DNA from: Lentisphaerae bacterium GWF2_45_14
GTDB lineage: Bacteria > Verrucomicrobiota > Lentisphaeria > Victivallales > GWF2-45-14
DNA: 64,000 bases
Reading direction: 5' to 3'
Assembly (NCBI GenBank): GCA_001804785.1
Contig: MHBG01000056.1
Span: 19,434-83,433 of the forward strand
The position numbers and the translations under genes were made by a program. A model generated the notes under the pieces. That model saw nothing but the letters and a program-made list of their open reading frames with translations. It searched no databases and was not told the DNA's origin. Positions 15,406 to 24,679 of this stretch are shown here, piece by piece. How positions within the stretch are numbered: the stretch's first letter is position 1; every line of letters begins with the position of its first letter.

Positions 15406-16067
15406 GATTGACGGTTCTCCATGAGTTTCGCTATTGCATCGGGTTTTGAGATGACAATCAGGTTGTCTTCAGTATGCAGGACGGCTTGGGGGTTGGGCAG
15501 TGATATGGCGTCTGTTTTTGTACTGCGGATTGCTATGACGCTAATCTCGTAACGTTTAGGCAGCGACAATTCCAGAAGCGTCGATCCGGCAAAATGCTCC
15601 GGTATCTGGATTTCGGTTATATGCAGGTCGCTTCCCAGCGGCATGTCACTGATTACTTTCGCATAGATTAAACGGGATGAGAGTCGTTGTCCGAATTCCA
15701 TTTCAGGGTTTACCACAAGGTGCGCACCGACAAGTTTCAGTATCCTGGCGTGAATCGTGTTGCAAGACCTGGCTACTACTCTCGAAACGCCATATTGCCT
15801 AAGTAGCGCGGTGCAGATAATTGAGCTTTCTTTGGATTCTTCTCCTATGGCGCATATTGCCAAATCCCTGTTGGAGGGCATTGCCTGCGCAAGCGCGTTT
15901 TCATCAGTGGCATCAAGCTGGATGGCTTCTATTCCCAGGCCGGATACAATATCTACAAGTTCTTTGCTTCGGTCAATGGCTAATACGTCTATTCCTTTTT
16001 CTGACAATGATTTAGCGACAGACATGCCAAATTTCCCCATGCCTATTACCAATGCCTGTTGCGCCAT
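15402..16067 (-). CDS. TrkA/KtrA-type potassium uptake regulatory subunit
   Basis: A 221-residue cytoplasmic protein with one RCK_N Rossmann domain (nucleotide motif GMGKFGMSVA, acidic end of beta-2 in AIDRS) and one RCK_C domain (about 135-215, ITEIQIPEHFAGSTLLEL). Single-RCK size fits KtrA, which forms an octameric ring under KtrB and gates it in response to ATP or ADP and, in some species, cyclic di-AMP. ATG 16067 is preferred over 16073 because GGGAG then sits eight bases upstream. It lies 22 bases after the TrkH gene and overlaps the next gene. Confidence 0.85.
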   Translation of the reverse strand: MAQQALVIGMGKFGMSVAKSLSEKGIDVLAIDRSKELVDIVSGLGIEAIQLDATDENALAQAMPSNRDLAICAIGEESKESSIICTALLRQYGVSRVVARSCNTIHARILKLVGAHLVVNPEMEFGQRLSSRLIYAKVISDMPLGSDLHITEIQIPEHFAGSTLLELSLPKRYEISVIAIRSTKTDAISLPNPQAVLHTEDNLIVISKPDAIAKLMENRQS

Positions 16068-16089
16068 ATTCATTACTCCCGTTTTTTCA

Positions 16090-18147
16090 TTATGTGATTG
16101 GAATTTTAACTGATGGATACTGAGCGTTTTTCCTGAGAACCGGAGAGCTCAAAACCATGAACATAGTAAGAGGCCCTATTCTTCCCAGAAACATCGTAAG
16201 TATAATAATTACTTTGCCAATTTCGTCCAGCCGCTGAGTGGCTCCCGTTGACAAGCCGACTGTCCCCAGCGCGGAAAAAGCCTCGAATACGATATCCCGT
16301 ACAGGAATTAACTGCGTGAGTTCCAGCGCCATCACCGAGATAAGTAAGAAAAGCAGTCCGGCTCCAATCACGGCTATTGATTTGTAAACAGTTTCAAATT
16401 CAATTTTATGGTTTCTCACAACAATATCCGGACGACCTCTTACGATTGACGACATACACAACACAAAAACCGCCAGCGTAGTAGTTTTTATCCCGCCCGC
16501 GGTACTGCCAGGACTGCCGCCGATAAACATGAAAACCAGCATTATCAAATAAACGGGGGGGCTTATGCTCGAGATATCTATGGAATTGAATCCGGCCGTA
16601 CGGAGTGTTGCCGATTGAAACCATGCGTTGTGAATTTTATCCGCATACGAGAGATTGCTAAGGGTTGAATTCCATTCCATAGCAGCGATGACAACCGTTC
16701 CAGAGAGAAGAAGCAGAGCCGAGGAAACCAGCACTAAAAAGGCGGGAGGCGAAACTCTCCTGCCGAAAATAAAATCAGGAATAAACGCACATACGGCAGG
16801 AGAAAGCCCCCCGAGGATAATCAGTATTGCCACAATATGCAGAATTAACGGATGTTGCTGATAATCCATGAGACTGTTGGACTGCAAGGCAAATCCAGCA
16901 TTGCAGAAAGCAGATATAGACGTAAAAACTCCTCTCCATAACGCTGTTAAGATATTGTCTTCGCGAAGATAGAAGAGGATTGTGAGAATGATAGCTCCGA
17001 TGCTTTCGGCCAAGAGTGTAAATACGAGTACTCTGCGCAAAGACTTATAAAGTTGTCCGTGCTCATTGCCGTTCACCGTCGCTAAAATCCGTTCCTGTCT
17101 TAAACTGAAACGCTTTCCAATAGCATGCAAGGCTATTGTTGCTATTGCCATTATTCCTAATCCCCCGGCTTGTATAAGCAGAAGAATGAAAAACTGTCCA
17201 GTAATAGAAAAATCTACCGGAGTATCCAGAACTATAAGCCCGGTTACACACACCGCGCTTACTGAAGTGAATGCGGCATCTATAGGAGCTATCCATTTAT
17301 CCGAAGCGGAAGCCGCGGGAAGCATAAGTAAAAGCGTCCCGACAGTTATCAATCCGAAAAAAGTTGAGACAAGTAGTCTTGCAGGATGCCCCAAAAGTGG
17401 TTCAATCCATGAAGTGTCTTCCGTTTTTGAAGTCAGGGACTGAGGCAGAAAAACAAGGCATCCAACAGGCCATAAAATAGAAAAACCAATCAGATGCTCA
17501 TTATGCACAAAACCGGAAATAACAACAATCAAAACCAGAAGAAAAAAGAGAATGTTCAGCCATGCACGAATCCTGTGAGAATCCCTGATCGACCACAATA
17601 TTCCCAGTGTTCCGGCAATTAATCCGCATACCGCCGCAGTCGACGGTACCAGCATATAGTGTCCCCTGTAAAAGACAAAAGTGATAACCAGAAACGGTAT
17701 CGCCGCGATTGCCGCAGAACGCGCCCTGAATAAAATACGCTCCATTTGCTTTATGCTGCGATAAACGTTTCTTGCCTTCGGCATGTTTTCGCTTACAAAA
17801 TATACGAAAAAAGATAATCCGACGACAGTGAGCAGCGTCCCCATCGGAGATGTCAATATTTTAGGCAGACACGCCGAAGCTGAAAGGAAAAAACCGCTGA
17901 ATGCAAAAAGTTTTGCCAATCCCGGACTTGTCGGACAGTATATTATACCTGCGAGAATAGAAATGGCCGACAAAGAAAATATAACAGCTATCCACGGCAT
18001 ATGAAGCAAAGAACTAAGTCCATAAGACCACGAGCAAATAAGAAGCGGGATTACAGTAAGGGTATAAAGGACACCTTCCAGTTTCAACGCCTGTAACGCC
18101 GAATTTGGAATATCGTCATTGTCTGATTTTTTAAACACAAAAGTCAT
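16090..18147 (-). CDS. TrkH-family potassium uptake protein with long N-terminal membrane extension
   Basis: A 685-residue protein. Residues about 240-670 are a TrkH/KtrB core with filter-region motifs FTSVSAVCVTGL, SISAFCNAGFAL, ATLRTAGFNSID and FSALGTVGLSTG. The first about 235 residues add roughly seven further membrane helices not present in ordinary KtrB (usually 440-480 residues). The extension has no motif I recognise. The gene begins an operon with the KtrA-like and HAMP-sensor genes; a 47-codon frame ends in the same ATGA overlap as its start. Unlike the other trkH gene there is no riboswitch-like leader. Confidence 0.85.
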   Translation of the reverse strand: MTFVFKKSDNDDIPNSALQALKLEGVLYTLTVIPLLICSWSYGLSSLLHMPWIAVIFSLSAISILAGIIYCPTSPGLAKLFAFSGFFLSASACLPKILTSPMGTLLTVVGLSFFVYFVSENMPKARNVYRSIKQMERILFRARSAAIAAIPFLVITFVFYRGHYMLVPSTAAVCGLIAGTLGILWSIRDSHRIRAWLNILFFLLVLIVVISGFVHNEHLIGFSILWPVGCLVFLPQSLTSKTEDTSWIEPLLGHPARLLVSTFFGLITVGTLLLMLPAASASDKWIAPIDAAFTSVSAVCVTGLIVLDTPVDFSITGQFFILLLIQAGGLGIMAIATIALHAIGKRFSLRQERILATVNGNEHGQLYKSLRRVLVFTLLAESIGAIILTILFYLREDNILTALWRGVFTSISAFCNAGFALQSNSLMDYQQHPLILHIVAILIILGGLSPAVCAFIPDFIFGRRVSPPAFLVLVSSALLLLSGTVVIAAMEWNSTLSNLSYADKIHNAWFQSATLRTAGFNSIDISSISPPVYLIMLVFMFIGGSPGSTAGGIKTTTLAVFVLCMSSIVRGRPDIVVRNHKIEFETVYKSIAVIGAGLLFLLISVMALELTQLIPVRDIVFEAFSALGTVGLSTGATQRLDEIGKVIIILTMFLGRIGPLTMFMVLSSPVLRKNAQYPSVKIPIT

Positions 18148-18287
18148 ACAATCCTAGATTCATAATATTCGATATACTTGCGGTTAAAGTACTCCTGCAA
18201 CAACAGATATTCAATAAGTTGCAATTTCCTTCTTTTATATATGTTGTTTATCTTTCCGGTTGCTTTGATCTCATCGTAATCCGTCAT
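18144..18287 (-). CDS. Possible 47-residue peptide coupled to trkH
   Basis: An open frame starting ATG at 18287 (MTDYDEIKATGKINNIYKRR) and ending TGA at 18144-18146, overlapping the trkH ATG in an ATGA arrangement typical of translational coupling. The peptide is charged, rich in Tyr, Lys, Glu and Leu, with a likely helix (KLQLIEYLLLQEYFNRKYI), and has no membrane segment. The ribosome binding site is poor (AGGAA directly at the start) and follows a run of eight C (18293-18300 as G on the plus strand), a place where assembly errors occur. The rest of the gap up to the tRNA shows nothing else. Confidence 0.35.
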   Translation of the reverse strand: MTDYDEIKATGKINNIYKRRKLQLIEYLLLQEYFNRKYIEYYESRIV

Positions 18288-18449
18288 TTCCTGGGGGGGG
18301 CAAATAAAAAACAGGGCAGGTTTACTATTCGTGGACTCCGTATATCGTTTTTTTTATCCAGGAATTCGTGTTATCATGGGGTAAAACAAGGTATCACAAG
18401 GGAATGGTACTCGATGGTGCTTTGAGCTGTAAGCCGTTGATATTTAAGA

Positions 18450-18534
18450 TGGTGGTGGGGGGTGGATTCGAACCACCGAAGTCGTAGACAGCAGATTTAC
18501 AGTCTGCCCCCTTTGGCCGCTCGGGAACCCCACC
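18450..18534 (-). tRNA. tRNA-Tyr (anticodon GTA)
   Basis: A class II tRNA of 85 bases with encoded CCA. The acceptor arms GGTGGGG/CCCCACC pair over 7 bp, the discriminator is A, and CCA follows at 18450-18452. The anticodon arm CAGACTGTAAATCTG carries GTA (18498-18500). A long variable arm (TGTCTACGACTTC region) and T arm GGTGG-TTCGAAT-CCACC complete the cloverleaf. The isolated gene lies upstream of the trk operon. Confidence 0.95.
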
Positions 18535-18677
18535 ATTGAGGACTGTTTAATGAACTGGATTTTCCTAAACAGAGCCATTAAGATAGTCTGCCTTTTATAG
18601 TAGTCAAACCGCAAAAAGCCTAAAATCCTAAAAAAATAAACAGCGGGGCTTTTTTAAAGAAATTTCTGAAACAGCTC

Positions 18678-18706
18678 TTGACTTGCCATAGGTTTTGCGG
18701 TAAAAT
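18678..18706 (+). promoter_or_regulatory. Sigma-70 promoter of the epimerase operon
   Basis: TTGACT (18678-18683), 17-base spacer, TAAAAT (18701-18706): one mismatch per hexamer. The downstream palindrome 18703-18730 overlaps the -10 box and the start point, the ideal place for a repressor. Confidence 0.65.
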
Positions 18707-18730
18707 AAAACCAAACAGTTGGTTTTATTT
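18703..18730. promoter_or_regulatory. 28-bp perfect palindromic operator
   Basis: Arms AAATAAAACCAA and TTGGTTTTATTT are exact reverse complements around a 4-base centre ACAG. It overlaps the -10 box. The operon it precedes ends with a TetR-family regulator, and AACCAA-N4-TTGGTT is the kind of site TetR proteins bind, so autoregulation is likely. Confidence 0.65.
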
Positions 18731-18746
18731 ATTGAAGGAAGCTAAA

Positions 18747-19769
18747 TTGATAATAGAAAACGAAGCTCAACTTGACGACGTTCTCTCCGTTCCCTGTCCC
18801 GAGCTGGTCGCGATGATGAAAAGGCTCGACGGCGACATCATGGTGCTCGGAATAGCTGGGAAAATGGGCCTTACACTTGGTCGGATGGCCGTGAATGCGG
18901 TGAAAGAGGCAGGTGTGCCGAATAAAGTTATAGGGGTTTCCCGTTTTAGCGAGCCGGACTCGGAAAGGAAGCTCAACGAATGGGGAATCGAAACCATAAA
19001 ATGCAATCTTCTCGACCAGAATTCGGTAAATAAGTTGCCGAAAGCGAAAAATGTGATATATATGGCGGGGCGTAAATTCGGGACGGACGGTGCCGAGGAC
19101 CTAACCTGGGCCATGAATGTGACCGCCCCCGCGTATGTTGCTTCTCATTTCAAGGAAAGCCGGATTGTTGTCTTTTCGACAGGCTGCGTTTATCCGCTTA
19201 TTCCCTTGAAATGCGGCGGATGTACCGAGGTCGACAGTCCCGTTCCCGTCGGCGAGTACGCGCAGTCCTGTCTGGGGCGTGAGCGTGTATTTTCGTACTT
19301 TGCAAAGGCGAACCGCACGCCGGTACTGCTTTTCCGTCTGAACTATGCGATCGATCTTCGCTATGGCGTACTTCACGATATCGGTTCAAGTGTCTGGCAG
19401 GGAACTCCTGTGCCGGCGTCGGTCGGGCATTTCAATATCATCTGGCAGGGTGACGCTAACAACCGCGCGCTTCTTTCCCTTGAGCATTGCGAGTCGCCCG
19501 CCGTTCCTCTGAATATCACCGGGCCTGAAACGGTATCTACAACCTTTATCGCCGAGTATTTCGCTAAGATTATGGGCAAGACGGTCACGTATTCCGGCGA
19601 GTCAGCCGATGTGGCCTATTTGAACAATGCAGCGAAGTCCTTCAGGCTTTTTGGGTATCCAACGGTTTCGCTTTCCGAGATGATGGATTTGCAGGCTCAT
19701 TGGATAATGGAAGGCGGAAAAAGTCTCGGCAAGCCGACTCATTTTGAAGTAAATAACGGTAAATACTGA
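18747..19769 (+). CDS. NAD-dependent epimerase/dehydratase-like (extended SDR)
   Basis: About 340 residues from TTG 18747, preceded by GAAGGAAG; the upstream TTG at 18678 is excluded because it is the -35 box. The Rossmann start DIMVLGIAGKMGLTLGRMA lies unusually far in (about residue 30) and uses GxxGxxG variant GIAGKMG. Later segments resemble extended SDRs: VVFSTGCVYPL with the catalytic Ser/Thr region, LLFRLNYAID and the C-terminal LFGYPTVSLSEMMD. The usual YxxxK is not obvious (VPVGEYAQSCLGRERVF has Tyr but Arg where Lys is expected), so activity could be altered. First gene of an operon with a DapA-like aldolase and a TetR regulator; the substrate is probably a sugar or sugar acid. Confidence 0.7.
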   Translation: MIIENEAQLDDVLSVPCPELVAMMKRLDGDIMVLGIAGKMGLTLGRMAVNAVKEAGVPNKVIGVSRFSEPDSERKLNEWGIETIKCNLLDQNSVNKLPKAKNVIYMAGRKFGTDGAEDLTWAMNVTAPAYVASHFKESRIVVFSTGCVYPLIPLKCGGCTEVDSPVPVGEYAQSCLGRERVFSYFAKANRTPVLLFRLNYAIDLRYGVLHDIGSSVWQGTPVPASVGHFNIIWQGDANNRALLSLEHCESPAVPLNITGPETVSTTFIAEYFAKIMGKTVTYSGESADVAYLNNAAKSFRLFGYPTVSLSEMMDLQAHWIMEGGKSLGKPTHFEVNNGKY

Positions 19770-19786
19770 AAAGAGGGGAACAAGCC

Positions 19787-20863
19787 ATGAAGATAGGCAA
19801 TATTGATAAGGAAATCCTTTCAAATGTAAGAAAAGGGTGCGTTATCCCGGCAATGCCTTTGGCGCTCGATGGGAACAGAATTTTTGACCCCATCTGTCAG
19901 CGCTCGCTCGCGAGGTACTACATAGACGCCGGGGCAGGGGGGATAGCTGTTGGCGTTCACTCCACACAGTTTGAGATAAGAGACCCTGAGATTGGGCTTT
20001 TTGAGACTGTCCTTTCAAAAGTTTCGGATTTTATAGACGAATGGTCGGAGAAGAGGGAAAAGAAGATTTTCAAAGTTTCCGGCATATGCGGAAAGACTCC
20101 ACAGGCACTGAAGGAGACAGCCTTTGTTCTTTCGAAGGGCTATCATGCTGCTCTTCTCAGCCTTTCGGCGTTGAGTAATTCTAGCGAAGACGAAATGATT
20201 GAACATGTGAAAGCTGTCGCAAATGAGATTCCGGTGATAGGGTTTTATCTTCAGCCTTCTGTTGGCGGCTGCGCGCTTCCGTATTCCTTCTGGCGCCGCT
20301 TTGCAGAAATAGAAAACGTCATCGCCATAAAAATGGCTCCATTCAACAGATATCAGACTTTTGACGTTGTTCGTGCCGTCTGCGATGCGGGGAAGGAAAG
20401 CGATATAACGCTCTATACAGGCAATGACGACAATATCCTTATCGACTTGCTTACGGAATACAAAGTTGCCACGGAAAAAGGTACGAAGAAAATCAGAATT
20501 AAAGGAGGGCTGCTTGGGCACTGGTGCGTATGGACACAGAAAGCGGTCTCGCTTCTGAGTGAGGTTCATTCAGTTATCTCCGAAGGCCGCGCTATTCCTT
20601 CCGAAATGCTTACGCGCGCCGCCGAGATTACCGATAGCAACGCCGCATTTTTCGATCCCGCTCACGCGTTTGCCGGTTGCATCCCCGGAATTCATGAGAT
20701 ACTTCGCCGTCAGGGGCTTATAAAAGGCACATGGTGCCTTAATCCGAAAGAAGTTCTTTCGCCAGGGCAGAGTGAAGAAATAGACCGTGTTTACAGGTCA
20801 TATCCGCATCTGCACGATGATGACTTCGTGAAATCTTATCTCAATGAATGGGGGAGGGATTGA
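19787..20863 (+). CDS. Dihydrodipicolinate synthase/N-acetylneuraminate lyase family aldolase
   Basis: A 358-residue TIM-barrel protein, longer than DapA (about 290-300). The Schiff-base lysine is seen in NVIAIKMAPFNRYQT and the family's Tyr motif appears as GFYLQPSVGG in place of YNxP. The N-terminus VIPAMPLALDGNRIFD corresponds to the substrate-binding start of the barrel. These aldolases cleave or form C-C bonds next to pyruvate. Because neighbours are an SDR epimerase and a TetR repressor rather than lysine genes, breakdown of a sugar acid is more likely than lysine synthesis. AGAGGGG precedes the ATG; 17 bases separate it from the epimerase gene. Confidence 0.75.
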   Translation: MKIGNIDKEILSNVRKGCVIPAMPLALDGNRIFDPICQRSLARYYIDAGAGGIAVGVHSTQFEIRDPEIGLFETVLSKVSDFIDEWSEKREKKIFKVSGICGKTPQALKETAFVLSKGYHAALLSLSALSNSSEDEMIEHVKAVANEIPVIGFYLQPSVGGCALPYSFWRRFAEIENVIAIKMAPFNRYQTFDVVRAVCDAGKESDITLYTGNDDNILIDLLTEYKVATEKGTKKIRIKGGLLGHWCVWTQKAVSLLSEVHSVISEGRAIPSEMLTRAAEITDSNAAFFDPAHAFAGCIPGIHEILRRQGLIKGTWCLNPKEVLSPGQSEEIDRVYRSYPHLHDDDFVKSYLNEWGRD

Positions 20864-20866
20864 ATC

Positions 20867-21481
20867 GTGCAGAAAAGGGCTCTTGAGACTAGAGGCAGAA
20901 TACTCGCCTCCGCGGTAAAGCTGTTTTCAAAGTCCGGCTACCACGGAACAAGTGTCGATCTTATCGCCGAAAAGTCTGCCTGCAACAAGCAGCGCATATA
21001 CGCATATTTTGGTGGTAAGGCGGCACTTTTTGAAGAATCATTGCGGCATGTTTTTGAGGAGGTGAACCGCTCGGACGAAGTCCTTATGAACATCACGAAA
21101 GATTCTCTTCCCGATATGACGGGTATTATTCTGCGTCATTATTTCAGCGTGCACAAAGCTCATCCGGATTTCTGGCGTCTTATTTCATGGGCCAATCTTG
21201 AAGATGAACCATTTCATAAATGCCTTAAAGATATAAAGGAGAAGAGCTACTCATACCTGAAGAAGCTTTATGGAGAGGGACAGTCGGCCGGCATATTCGA
21301 AAGGAAAGTATCCTTCGAAGTATATATTTTTACGATAATGTCAATTTCCTTTATTTACTATTCGAACAGAAGGACACTTTCCCACTCGCTTGACGAGAAG
21401 CTTTTTACAGCTAAAGGTGCCGAGAATCTCATTGTGGAAGCAGAGCTGCTCCTTGGCCCGTGCCGTCAGCAAATGCAGTGA
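20867..21481 (+). CDS. TetR-family transcriptional regulator
   Basis: About 204 residues beginning with GTG 20867, three bases after the aldolase stop, with a GGGGGAGGG ribosome site. The N-terminal helix-turn-helix reads RILASAVKLFSKSGYHGTSV, followed by IAEKSACNKQRIYAYFGGKA, a textbook TetR DNA-binding domain. The C-terminal helical domain (about 60-200) would bind the effector. The likely target is the perfect palindrome over the operon's own promoter at 18703-18730. Confidence 0.9.
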   Translation: MQKRALETRGRILASAVKLFSKSGYHGTSVDLIAEKSACNKQRIYAYFGGKAALFEESLRHVFEEVNRSDEVLMNITKDSLPDMTGIILRHYFSVHKAHPDFWRLISWANLEDEPFHKCLKDIKEKSYSYLKKLYGEGQSAGIFERKVSFEVYIFTIMSISFIYYSNRRTLSHSLDEKLFTAKGAENLIVEAELLLGPCRQQMQ

Positions 21482-21498
21482 GTGAAAACGACACAGTT

Positions 21499-21514
21499 CT
21501 GTTCAACTGAACAG
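21499..21514. promoter_or_regulatory. 16-bp palindrome between the TetR and kinase genes
   Basis: CTGTTCA-AC-TGAACAG, exact arms of 7. No T-tract follows, so a terminator is unlikely. It may be an operator for the downstream kinase gene or a weak hairpin. Confidence 0.35.
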
Positions 21515-21581
21515 TCTGGTTTGTAATATGAGCATTGAGGCTGTAAAGTACGCGAAATAGTTTGTGGGGAGTATTGTCGGA

Positions 21582-23591
21582 ATGCCTGCTACAAAAAGTA
21601 TTTTCAAAGTCAATCTCTACAGTTGGTTTGCCACTATCTGTGCTGTCAGCATTGCTTTTTCAGGATTCTTTATTTATCAGAAGATACAGGAGTATCATGG
21701 ACGAATAAGGATTTTTGAGGGAAACAATCAGCAGTACCGCGAAGACATTCTTGCGATGCAGGTCGAGAGTGTTATGAAATATCTCTCATGGCGTTCTTCG
21801 GTACTGAAGGATGGGCCTGTCTCCGGATCTCAGAAGAATCTTGTAGTTAACGAGATAAGAAATATAAAATTCGGGCCGTCTTCGGATGGCAACGTTTTTG
21901 TGATGTCATCCAATGGTACCGTTCTTGCGCATCCGGCGGGAAAGCTCCTTGAGGGCCGCAAATATGCGTCAGGCCGAAATCCGGCGATACTTAAGAGCAT
22001 AATCCACGCATCTAAACGTCGGGGCGGCGGGTTCACTAGTTACGAGGAACTTTCTGCGGACACGGGAGCTCTTGATAAAAAAATTATATATTCTTCTTAT
22101 TTCCAGCCTTGGGATTTGGTGGTATGCGCGGAGCTTGATCCATTCGCCGTCAGGAGGGTCTTTGTAGAGAACAAGACCAATCTGAAAATAGCACTCATCT
22201 GCGAGACCGGTTTTATCATCTTCATGTGTCTGGTTGTGACAGTCCTTGCCATCGGATTTTCATATTCCGTTTCCAAAGTGCTTAAGAAAGAGGTTGACCT
22301 TATAACATCCTATCTTGAGGACTCCGTGAACGGCAGTCCCTGCATGGATATGTCGCTTTTTAGATTTACTGAGCTTAAGTTCATCGCAATCAATGCCGTC
22401 AAAATGATTGCCAAAATAAAATACCTTGTAGCCAGAATAAAAGAAATGGCGATCAACTCCGAACGTTCCAGCCGCGCCAAAAGCTGCTATCTCGCCAATA
22501 TGAGCCACGAAATAAGAAATCCCCTCAACGGCATCCTCGGGATGGCTGAACTCCTGAAGGATACAAATCTCGATAAGGAGCAGAAGGAATACCTTCTCGC
22601 AATTTTTGCGTCCTGCCATTCACTCGTTTCTCTGGTTAACAGTATAAGGGATTTTTCCGCAGGTGAGACCGGGAATATTGAGATCGTTAAACAACCTTTC
22701 AACCTGAAAAACCTCTTGACAAAAGTAGTCGACTACGAAGAGCCGGACGCTGTGAATAAAAATATAAAACTTTCTTTCAACATCTCAGACGAAGCCCCTG
22801 AATGGGTTGAAGGTGATTCAGGGAAAATTTTCCAGGCACTTACTACGCTTGTTGAAAATGCGCTTGTCTTTATTGAGTCGGGCTCTATTTCTATTTCACT
22901 TTCTTGCAATCAGCGCGATGACGAACGGGCCGAACTGCTTTTTTCCGTCACAGATACGGGGCCTGGTATCTCAGAAGATAAACAGGATCTTATATTTGAT
23001 TTTGCGCATCATGATATTTCAGTCTCCAGCGAGTTTGCCTCCGTCAGTCTGGGACTTGCCGTCTGCAAAGAGCTTGTAGAAGCTATGGGCGGTAAAATCC
23101 GGATTTCCAGCGAGGACGGCAAAGGCGCCACGTTCAGCTTTACTATTCCTGTGCTGATAGCGAAGGGGGCTTTGGCAGAAGAGAACGTTGCCGATATTTT
23201 CGTTGAAACTTTGCGCCGAGACATTAAGGTTCTTCTCGTAGAGGATGATCCGATAAATCAGAAGGTCGGGATAAGTTTCCTTAAACGCGCTGGCTGTGAA
23301 TCTGTTGACATCGCCTTTAACGGTCTTCAGGGAGTGGATAAATTTAGGTCAGGCAACTACGACATAATCTTTATGGACTGCGAAATGCCGAAGAAGGACG
23401 GATATGTCGCAACTTCCGAAATCCGAAATCTGGAAAAAGGCGAAAAAAGAATTCCCATAATCGCACTTACGGCCAACGCCTTGCAGGCAGACAAGGAAAA
23501 GTGTCTCAAGGCGGGTATGGACGACCATCTGTCAAAACCAGTTAGTTCCGAAGCAATTGCCGCGATACTGGCTAAGTACTTTTCCGTATAG
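21582..23591 (+). CDS. Hybrid sensor histidine kinase with receiver domain
   Basis: About 669 residues. Membrane helix 1 (about 10-30) and helix 2 (about 205-228) bracket an extracytoplasmic Cache-like sensor ([19 protein letters not shown]). The kinase core follows: H-box [14 protein letters not shown] (His about 309), an N-box ([11 protein letters not shown]) and [10 protein letters not shown]. The receiver (about 550-665) has [12 protein letters not shown], phospho-Asp in [13 protein letters not shown], Thr in ALTANA and the Lys in LSKPVSS. ATG 21582 is chosen because GGGGAG lies ten bases upstream. No partner regulator or histidine phosphotransfer gene is adjacent, so its output is unknown. 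Confidence 0.9.
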   Translation: MPATKSIFKVNLYSWFATICAVSIAFSGFFIYQKIQEYHGRIRIFEGNNQQYREDILAMQVESVMKYLSWRSSVLKDGPVSGSQKNLVVNEIRNIKFGPSSDGNVFVMSSNGTVLAHPAGKLLEGRKYASGRNPAILKSIIHASKRRGGGFTSYEELSADTGALDKKIIYSSYFQPWDLVVCAELDPFAVRRVFVENKTNLKIALICETGFIIFMCLVVTVLAIGFSYSVSKVLKKEVDLITSYLEDSVNGSPCMDMSLFRFTELKFIAINAVKMIAKIKYLVARIKEMAINSERSSRAKSCYLANMSHEIRNPLNGILGMAELLKDTNLDKEQKEYLLAIFASCHSLVSLVNSIRDFSAGETGNIEIVKQPFNLKNLLTKVVDYEEPDAVNKNIKLSFNISDEAPEWVEGDSGKIFQALTTLVENALVFIESGSISISLSCNQRDDERAELLFSVTDTGPGISEDKQDLIFDFAHHDISVSSEFASVSLGLAVCKELVEAMGGKIRISSEDGKGATFSFTIPVLIAKGALAEENVADIFVETLRRDIKVLLVEDDPINQKVGISFLKRAGCESVDIAFNGLQGVDKFRSGNYDIIFMDCEMPKKDGYVATSEIRNLEKGEKRIPIIALTANALQADKEKCLKAGMDDHLSKPVSSEAIAAILAKYFSV

Positions 23592-23607
23592 CGGACTCAG
23601 TTTTTAT

Positions 23608-24450
23608 TCAGCGGATATCAAGCTCGATCTGGAGCCCTGTGCCGAGAGGTCTGAGTTTGCCCGGCAGAGCTGAAGAAAGCGCGCAATAGCCTTCTATCCC
23701 CGTGCAGTGACCGAGGTGGAGCATTGTGTCGCGCGTTTCGAAGAACCGCGATATTTTTACGATTTCGGGGAAGGGGGCTTCTTTTGTATGACTGCCCCCG
23801 ATAATGTGGCTCACGGGTTTTCCTGAGATCTTCTCCGCATACTTGCACATCTCGTCAATTCCGTTATGGCCGCAGCCAGCAATGAGGCATGAGGATTCTT
23901 TTCCTGAAATCAGCATGGATAGTTCATCTTCGAAGCGGTCGGACATTTCATTTCCATTTTCAGCAATCGTTGTAAAGGGCCAATTTTCGTAGAACTGCGT
24001 GCGTCCGCCGGGGATTGAAAAAAGAGTTATGGCATCTGAAATATCTTTTGAAGCCTCAATGAATTCCACTCTGTTCTCGAGTTCCGCAAGAGAAATAGTG
24101 TTTTTTGCTCTTTCAGGTATGCCGACATTTTTGAAACGTCCGTTTTTTCTCGAAAATTTTTCATCCATTGCTTTTCTGCTGAGATAAAGTGTTGCGCGCG
24201 GCGCTACGGCAAGGGCCTTTTCAATGCCGCCGGTGTGGTCATAATGTCCGTGGCTTAGGATTATCGCATCGGCACCGAAAAGCTCGATCTGCATTTTCAT
24301 GGCGTTGGCCGAGAACATGTTATTCGGCCCTGTATCGAAGATGGCGTTAAGGTTTTCAGTTTCAATAAGGGCAGAGAAACCCTGGCAGGCTTCAAACGGA
24401 TAAGCGGTGGCATAATTGTCCGTCAGTATTGAAATTCTGACAAGTCCCAT
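23608..24450 (-). CDS. Metallo-beta-lactamase-fold hydrolase (COG1237-like)
   Basis: A 280-residue protein with the metal motif LSHGHYDHTGG (about residue 66), the further ligand region CGHNGIDEMCKYAEK and a C-terminal LHLGHCTGIEGY. The start FSALIETENLNAIFDTGPN matches the family once named after the methanopterin-related ribofuranosylaminobenzene phosphate synthase activity; most bacterial members are uncharacterised hydrolases. It lies 13 bases after infA on the same strand, so is probably read through from the hisS-adk-map-infA genes. No clear ribosome binding site. Confidence 0.75.
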   Translation of the reverse strand: MGLVRISILTDNYATAYPFEACQGFSALIETENLNAIFDTGPNNMFSANAMKMQIELFGADAIILSHGHYDHTGGIEKALAVAPRATLYLSRKAMDEKFSRKNGRFKNVGIPERAKNTISLAELENRVEFIEASKDISDAITLFSIPGGRTQFYENWPFTTIAENGNEMSDRFEDELSMLISGKESSCLIAGCGHNGIDEMCKYAEKISGKPVSHIIGGSHTKEAPFPEIVKISRFFETRDTMLHLGHCTGIEGYCALSSALPGKLRPLGTGLQIELDIR

Positions 24451-24463
24451 CTGCGGCGCGCCC

Positions 24464-24679
24464 CTATTTTTGTCTGAAAATTATTCTGCCTTTGTTCAAG
24501 TCATAGGGTGACATTTCCAGGGTTACCGCATCTCCGGGCAATATGCGTATGAAATTCAATCGCATCTTGCCGCTTATGTGCGCCAGTACCATGTGTTTGT
24601 TTGACAGCTCGACTTTGAACATGGTGTTGGGCAGCAGTTCCCTGACAACACCCTCGACCTTGATTATGTCTTTAGCCAC
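24464..24679 (-). CDS. infA: Translation initiation factor IF-1
   Basis: 71 residues, the standard length, one OB fold: [36 protein letters not shown] and [15 protein letters not shown] are typical of IF-1. It occupies the ribosomal A site during initiation. The start lies inside the 3' end of map (16-base overlap), so translation is probably coupled. Confidence 0.95.
   Translation of the reverse strand: MAKDIIKVEGVVRELLPNTMFKVELSNKHMVLAHISGKMRLNFIRILPGDAVTLEMSPYDLNKGRIIFRQK

Noticed and set aside
18450..18534. tRNA-Tyr as an integration site for the trk region
   Set aside because: No second copy of the tRNA 3' end and no integrase were seen in the window.
18678..18746. Longer N-terminus for the epimerase from TTG 18678
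   Set aside because: That TTG is the first half of the -35 box and the palindromic operator lies inside the extension; TTG 18747 has GAAGGAAG before it.
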